Assembly: GCF_011758645.1 (NCBI RefSeq)
Contig: NZ_JAAMOZ010000001.1
Location: forward strand, 1,116,001-1,180,000
Length of the DNA: 64,000 bases
DNA from: Brooklawnia cerclae
Lineage (GTDB): Bacteria > Actinomycetota > Actinomycetes > Propionibacteriales > Propionibacteriaceae
Reading direction: 5' to 3'
Positions within the stretch are counted from its first letter, which is position 1; every line of letters begins with the position of its first letter. The notes under the pieces were generated by a model, which did not search any database, was not told where the DNA came from, and worked only from the letters and a program-made list of their open reading frames with translations. Positions 60,431-64,000 of this stretch are shown in pieces. A program made the translations under genes and the position numbers.

Positions 60431-61944
60431 CCGACGACACGCTGAGCGCGCCGGCCAGTGAGCTCGCGCGTCGGATCGCGGCGGGGGAGCAGAGCGCCGA
60501 GGAGATCACACGCATGCACCTCGACCGCATCTCGGCGGTTGACGGGCTCGTCCATGCCTTCCTCGCGGTGGACGCCGATCGGGCGCTCGGCCAGGCGCGC
60601 GCCGTGGACGCGAAGGTCGTCGCCGGGGAGCGCGTCGGCCCGTTGGCCGGCGTCCCGGTCGCGGTGAAAGACCTCTTCTGCTACCAGTGCCTTCCCACCA
60701 CGGCGGGTTCACGCATCCTGGAGGGGTGGAAGCCCCCCTACGATGCGACCGTCGTCGAGCGGCTGGTGGCCTCGGGTCTGGTCGTCCTCGGCAAGACGAA
60801 CCTGGACGAGTTCGCGATGGGTTCGTCCACCGAGACCTCGGCGTTCGGGCCGACCCACAACCCGTGGGACCTCGACCGGATCCCCGGTGGCTCGGGTGGT
60901 GGCTCGGCCGCGGCCCTCGCGGCCTTCGAGACGCCGCTGGCCATCGGCACCGACACGGGCGGTTCGATCCGCCAGCCGGCCGCCGTGACCGGCACCGTGG
61001 GCACGAAGCCCACCTATGGCAGCGTCTCGCGCTACGGCGTCATCGCGATGGCTTCCTCGCTCGACGTGCCGGGGCCGTGCGCTCGCACCGTGCTGGACGC
61101 GGCCCTGCTGCATCGCACGATGGGCGGTCACGATCCGCGCGACTCGACGTCGATCCCGGCGCCGTTGCCCGACGTGGTGGCCGCGGCCCGGAAGGCCGAT
61201 GTCACGGGCCTGCGGATCGGTGTGGTCACCGAGCTCGGGGGCGAGGGATATGCGTCGGGAGTCGAGCGGCGTTTCACCGAGACCGTCGACCTGTTGGCGT
61301 CGCTGGGTGCCGAGATCGTCGAGGTGAGCTGTCCGCACTTCGACGACGCGCTGGCCGCGTACTACCTGATCATGCCTGCCGAGGTGTCCAGCAACCTGGC
61401 TCGCTACGACGGCATGCGTTACGGTCTGCGCGTCGGTGACGACGGGACGGCCAGCACCGAACAGGTCATGCGCGCCTCGCGTGCCGCGGGCTTCGGGGAC
61501 GAGGCCAAGCGCCGGATCATCATCGGCACCTACGCGTTGTCGGCGGGCTACTACGACGCCTACTACGGATCGGCCCAGAAGGTGCGGACGCTGATCGCTC
61601 GTGACTTCCGGGCGGCCTTCGCCCAGTGCGACGTGCTCGTCTCGCCGTCCAGCCCCACCACGGCGTTCCGCCTGGGCGAGCGTACGGCCGACCCGCTGGC
61701 GATGTACAAGTCCGACCTGTGCACGATCCCCGCCAACCTGGCCGGCATCGCGGCGGCGTCGTTCCCGAACGGGGTCGCCGACGAGGACGGCCTGCCGACC
61801 GGCTTCCAGGTCATGGCTCCCGCGCTGGCCGACGATCGCTGCTATCTGGTGGGCGCGGCACTGGAGCGCGCGCTCGCCGACCGGTGGGGCGGGCCGCTGT
61901 TGGATCGTGTTCCCGACCTGGCGGCGATGGAGGTGTCCCGATGA
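60427..61944 (+). CDS. gatA: Asp/Glu-tRNA amidotransferase subunit A
   Basis: A 505-residue amidase-signature enzyme that hydrolyses glutamine and passes ammonia to GatB. The Ser-cisSer-Lys triad is visible: K81 in VAVKDLFC, S156 in PGGSGGGS, and S180 in [11 protein letters not shown]. The later [20 protein letters not shown] and [12 protein letters not shown] segments are typical. GTG 60427 overlaps gatC and the stop overlaps gatB, both by four bases. Confidence 0.97.
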   Translation: MTDDTLSAPASELARRIAAGEQSAEEITRMHLDRISAVDGLVHAFLAVDADRALGQARAVDAKVVAGERVGPLAGVPVAVKDLFCYQCLPTTAGSRILEGWKPPYDATVVERLVASGLVVLGKTNLDEFAMGSSTETSAFGPTHNPWDLDRIPGGSGGGSAAALAAFETPLAIGTDTGGSIRQPAAVTGTVGTKPTYGSVSRYGVIAMASSLDVPGPCARTVLDAALLHRTMGGHDPRDSTSIPAPLPDVVAAARKADVTGLRIGVVTELGGEGYASGVERRFTETVDLLASLGAEIVEVSCPHFDDALAAYYLIMPAEVSSNLARYDGMRYGLRVGDDGTASTEQVMRASRAAGFGDEAKRRIIIGTYALSAGYYDAYYGSAQKVRTLIARDFRAAFAQCDVLVSPSSPTTAFRLGERTADPLAMYKSDLCTIPANLAGIAAASFPNGVADEDGLPTGFQVMAPALADDRCYLVGAALERALADRWGGPLLDRVPDLAAMEVSR

Positions 61945-63443
61945 GCGTGTTCGCAGCCGACGAGCTGATGGACTACGACGAGGTGCTGGAGCGCTTCGAC
62001 GTCGTCATGGGCCTGGAGGTGCACGTCGAGCTGAACACCGCGTCCAAGATGTGGTGCGGTTGCGCCACCACCTACGGCGGGGCGCCCAACACCCACACCT
62101 GCCCCGTCTGCCTGGGCCTGCCCGGTTCGCTGCCGGTCGTCAACGGCAAGGCCGTGGAGTCGGCGATCCGCATCGGGCTGGCGCTCGACTGCGGGATCGC
62201 GGAGTGGTGCAGGTTCGCGCGCAAGAACTACTTCTATCCCGACATGCCCAAGGACTATCAGGTCAGCCAGTACGACGAGCCGCTGTGCTTCGACGGGGGC
62301 GTCGACATCGAGTTCGACGGGGAGTCGTACCGGATCCCGATCGAGCGCGTGCACATGGAGGAGGACGCGGGCAAGCTCGTCCACGTGGGTGGCGCGGGCC
62401 GCATCCAGGGCGCGGACTACTCGCTGGTCGACTACAACCGGGCGGGCGTCCCGTTGATGGAGATCGTCACCCGGCCGATCTTCGGCACGGGGACCAGGGG
62501 GCCCGAGGTGGCGCGCGAGTACATGGCGTTCCTGCGCGATCTCATGCGGGCGCTCGGGGTGTCGGAGGCACGCATGGAACGCGGGAACATGCGATGCGAC
62601 GCCAACGTGTCGCTCATGCCCAAGGGCGCCACGGAGCTGGGCATCCGCACCGAGACGAAGAACGTGAACTCCCTGAGATCGGTCGAGGCCGCTCTGCGCT
62701 ACGAGATCTGCCGTCAGGGCGCGGTGCTGTCGTCGGGCGCCAGGGTGCGTCAGGAGACGCGGATGTGGCACGAGGAGGGTTTCACCACCGCCGGCCGGTC
62801 CAAGGAGACCGCGGAGGACTACCGTTACTTCCCGGAGCCCGACCTCGTGCCGGTCGCGCCGAGCCGCGAGTGGGTCGAGGAACTGCGCGCCACGCTTCCC
62901 GAGCCACCGGCCGCGCGCCGCGCCCGGCTGCAGGCGGAGTGGGGGTTCACCGATCTCGAGATGCGTGACGTGCTCGGAAACGAGGGCGCGCTCGATCTCG
63001 TCGAGCAGACGGTCGCCGCGGGCGCCGGCCCCGCTGCCGCGCGCAAGTGGTGGCTGACCGAGCTCGCCAGGCACGCGAACGAGGCCGGCATCGCGCTGGA
63101 CGAGGTGCCCATGACCCCGGCCCAGGTGACTGCGCTGCAGGCACTCGTGGACGACGGCACGCTCACCGACAAGCTCGCGCGCGTGGTGATCGAGGGTGTG
63201 CTCGCCGGTGAGGGCGACCCGGCCGAGGTGGTCGCGGCTCGCGGGCTGGCGGTCGTCTCCGACGAGGGGGCGCTGTCGAAGGCCGTGGACGAGGCGATCG
63301 CGGCTCATCCCGATGTCGCGCAGAAGATCCGCGACGGCAAGGTGCAGGCCGCCGGCGCCCTGATCGGTGCCGTCATGAAGGCCATGAGGGGGAAGGCCGA
63401 CGCGGCCCGGGTGCGAGAGCTCGTCCTCGAGAAGCTGGCCTGA
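61941..63443 (+). CDS. gatB: Asp/Glu-tRNA amidotransferase subunit B
   Basis: A 500-residue subunit that binds the misacylated tRNA and phosphorylates and amidates its Asp or Glu. [20 protein letters not shown] and [15 protein letters not shown] open it (with zinc-ligand Cys residues). [29 protein letters not shown] and DANVSLMP follow, and the tail has the helical and YqeY-like domains ([20 protein letters not shown]). It overlaps gatA by four bases (ATGA). The next gene, hisI, lies 92 bases downstream with its own ribosome binding site. Confidence 0.97.
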   Translation: MSVFAADELMDYDEVLERFDVVMGLEVHVELNTASKMWCGCATTYGGAPNTHTCPVCLGLPGSLPVVNGKAVESAIRIGLALDCGIAEWCRFARKNYFYPDMPKDYQVSQYDEPLCFDGGVDIEFDGESYRIPIERVHMEEDAGKLVHVGGAGRIQGADYSLVDYNRAGVPLMEIVTRPIFGTGTRGPEVAREYMAFLRDLMRALGVSEARMERGNMRCDANVSLMPKGATELGIRTETKNVNSLRSVEAALRYEICRQGAVLSSGARVRQETRMWHEEGFTTAGRSKETAEDYRYFPEPDLVPVAPSREWVEELRATLPEPPAARRARLQAEWGFTDLEMRDVLGNEGALDLVEQTVAAGAGPAAARKWWLTELARHANEAGIALDEVPMTPAQVTALQALVDDGTLTDKLARVVIEGVLAGEGDPAEVVAARGLAVVSDEGALSKAVDEAIAAHPDVAQKIRDGKVQAAGALIGAVMKAMRGKADAARVRELVLEKLA

Positions 63444-63535
63444 CCAGGAGTGCCGCAGATGTTTCCGGGCCTGAGGGCGGCGTCCGCGAACCGATCGCCG
63501 TCGGAGGGGTCCTTGATCATGCAGGAGAATTGACC

Positions 63536-63922
63536 ATGCCTTTGGCCCAGCCGCTGCCCGCCGACATCGCCGGGCGGCTCAAGCGCACAGCCGACGGGCT
63601 CGTCCCGGCCGTGGTGCAGGACGCCACCAGCGGGCGCGTCCTCATGATGGCCTGGATGTCGGACGAGTCGCTCGCCGTCACCCTCGCGACGCGCCAGGCC
63701 ACCTACTGGTCGCGCAGCCGGCAGGAGTTGTGGCGCAAGGGCGCCACCAGCGGGCACACCCAGCACGTCCGCGAGGTCAGCATCGACTGCGACGGCGACA
63801 CGCTGCTGCTGCGTGTCGACCAGATCGGCCCGGCGTGCCACACGGGCACGACGAGTTGCTTCGATGCCGGCGGGGTGCTGCTGGCTGATGAACCATCTGC
63901 CCCTGACGAGGGGGAGCGGTGA
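63536..63922 (+). CDS. hisI: Phosphoribosyl-AMP cyclohydrolase
   Basis: A 128-residue enzyme of histidine biosynthesis that opens the purine ring of phosphoribosyl-AMP. [38 protein letters not shown] is the family core (read as successive pieces), [15 protein letters not shown] and [14 protein letters not shown] carry the zinc-binding Cys residues. No other his gene is present in the window. The ATG has an AGGAG site. The stop overlaps the GTG start of the trpE gene (GTGA), an order also found in other actinobacteria. Confidence 0.95.
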   Translation: MPLAQPLPADIAGRLKRTADGLVPAVVQDATSGRVLMMAWMSDESLAVTLATRQATYWSRSRQELWRKGATSGHTQHVREVSIDCDGDTLLLRVDQIGPACHTGTTSCFDAGGVLLADEPSAPDEGER

Positions 63923-64000
63923 TCGATTCTCTCCGGATCAGCCCGACCCTGGACGAGTTCCGCGAGCAGGCCGCGCACCGGCGGGTGATCAGCGTCCACG
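63919..64000 (+). CDS. trpE: Anthranilate synthase component I, N-terminal fragment (cut by window end)
   Basis: Only the first 27 codons are in the window. [20 protein letters not shown] matches the typical beginning of actinobacterial TrpE proteins, and the gene directly follows hisI with a four-base overlap, as known in related genomes. The assignment rests on this short stretch and on context. Confidence 0.65.
   Translation, partial: MIDSLRISPTLDEFREQAAHRRVISVH

Overview
The window is a high-GC actinobacterial chromosome segment. Two features point to Propionibacteriaceae: a methylmalonyl-CoA epimerase that, from memory, closely resembles the Propionibacterium shermanii enzyme, and a PduO-type cobalamin adenosyltransferase. 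Genus cannot be fixed from this sequence alone. From memory, the gene order between about 9.8 and 48 kb follows the Mycobacterium tuberculosis block rpmE-prfA-prmC-tsaC-wecA-atpIBEFHAGDC-DUF2550-cobalamin adenosyltransferase-nucS-epimerase-thioredoxin-like-glgB-glgE-glgP. The 51-63 kb part resembles the iscS-mnmA-metE-like-ACT-gatCAB block, so most of the window is conserved core genome.

Layout. 0-5 kb: the end of a large sortase-anchored surface protein with DUF5979 repeats, then a MalT/LAL-type LuxR regulator. 4.9-8.5 kb: a P-type cation ATPase and a methyltransferase on the minus strand. 8.6-9.6 kb: a leaderless short ORF ending in a Cys-Cys-Cys tract, followed by a DUF1847 gene. 9.8-13.9 kb: rpmE, prfA, prmC, tsaC and a WecA-type transferase. 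14.0-21.7 kb: the full F1Fo ATP synthase operon with two accessory membrane proteins. 21.7-28.8 kb: DUF2550, a lipoate ligase, cobalamin adenosyltransferase, a cyclophilin lipoprotein, an ECF41 sigma factor divergent from a monooxygenase-fold gene, a hydrolase, and nucS (non-canonical mismatch repair). 28.8-30.0 kb: a 115-bp MITE-like palindrome abutting nucS and an intact IS481-family element next to it. 30-36.5 kb: a DivIVA-like coiled-coil protein, MgtA, methylmalonyl-CoA epimerase and phosphoglucomutase. 36.6-51.4 kb: an alpha-glucan cluster (glgB, glgE, glgP, glgX), interrupted by a lipoprotein and LGFP-repeat surface protein pair, plus a LytR-CpsA-Psr protein. 51.5-64 kb: cysteine desulfurase, a sugar ABC importer without its ATPase, mnmA, a MetE-like protein, small membrane and ACT proteins, gatCAB, hisI and the start of trpE.

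How the genes fit together. Pgm, GlgB, GlgE, GlgP and GlgX cover hexose-phosphate entry, maltosyl polymerisation, branching, phosphorolysis and debranching of storage glucan. The nearby cysteine desulfurase and MnmA form a sulfur relay for tRNA thiolation. GatCAB provides Gln-tRNA(Gln) and/or Asn-tRNA(Asn) by transamidation.

A recurrent regulatory theme is leaderless transcription. A TANNNT -10 hexamer lies 6-7 bases before the start codon of at least ten genes. The most interesting signal is the leaderless poly-cysteine ORF before the DUF1847 gene. It looks like a cysteine-responsive attenuator and would tie an uncharacterised protein family to sulfur status.
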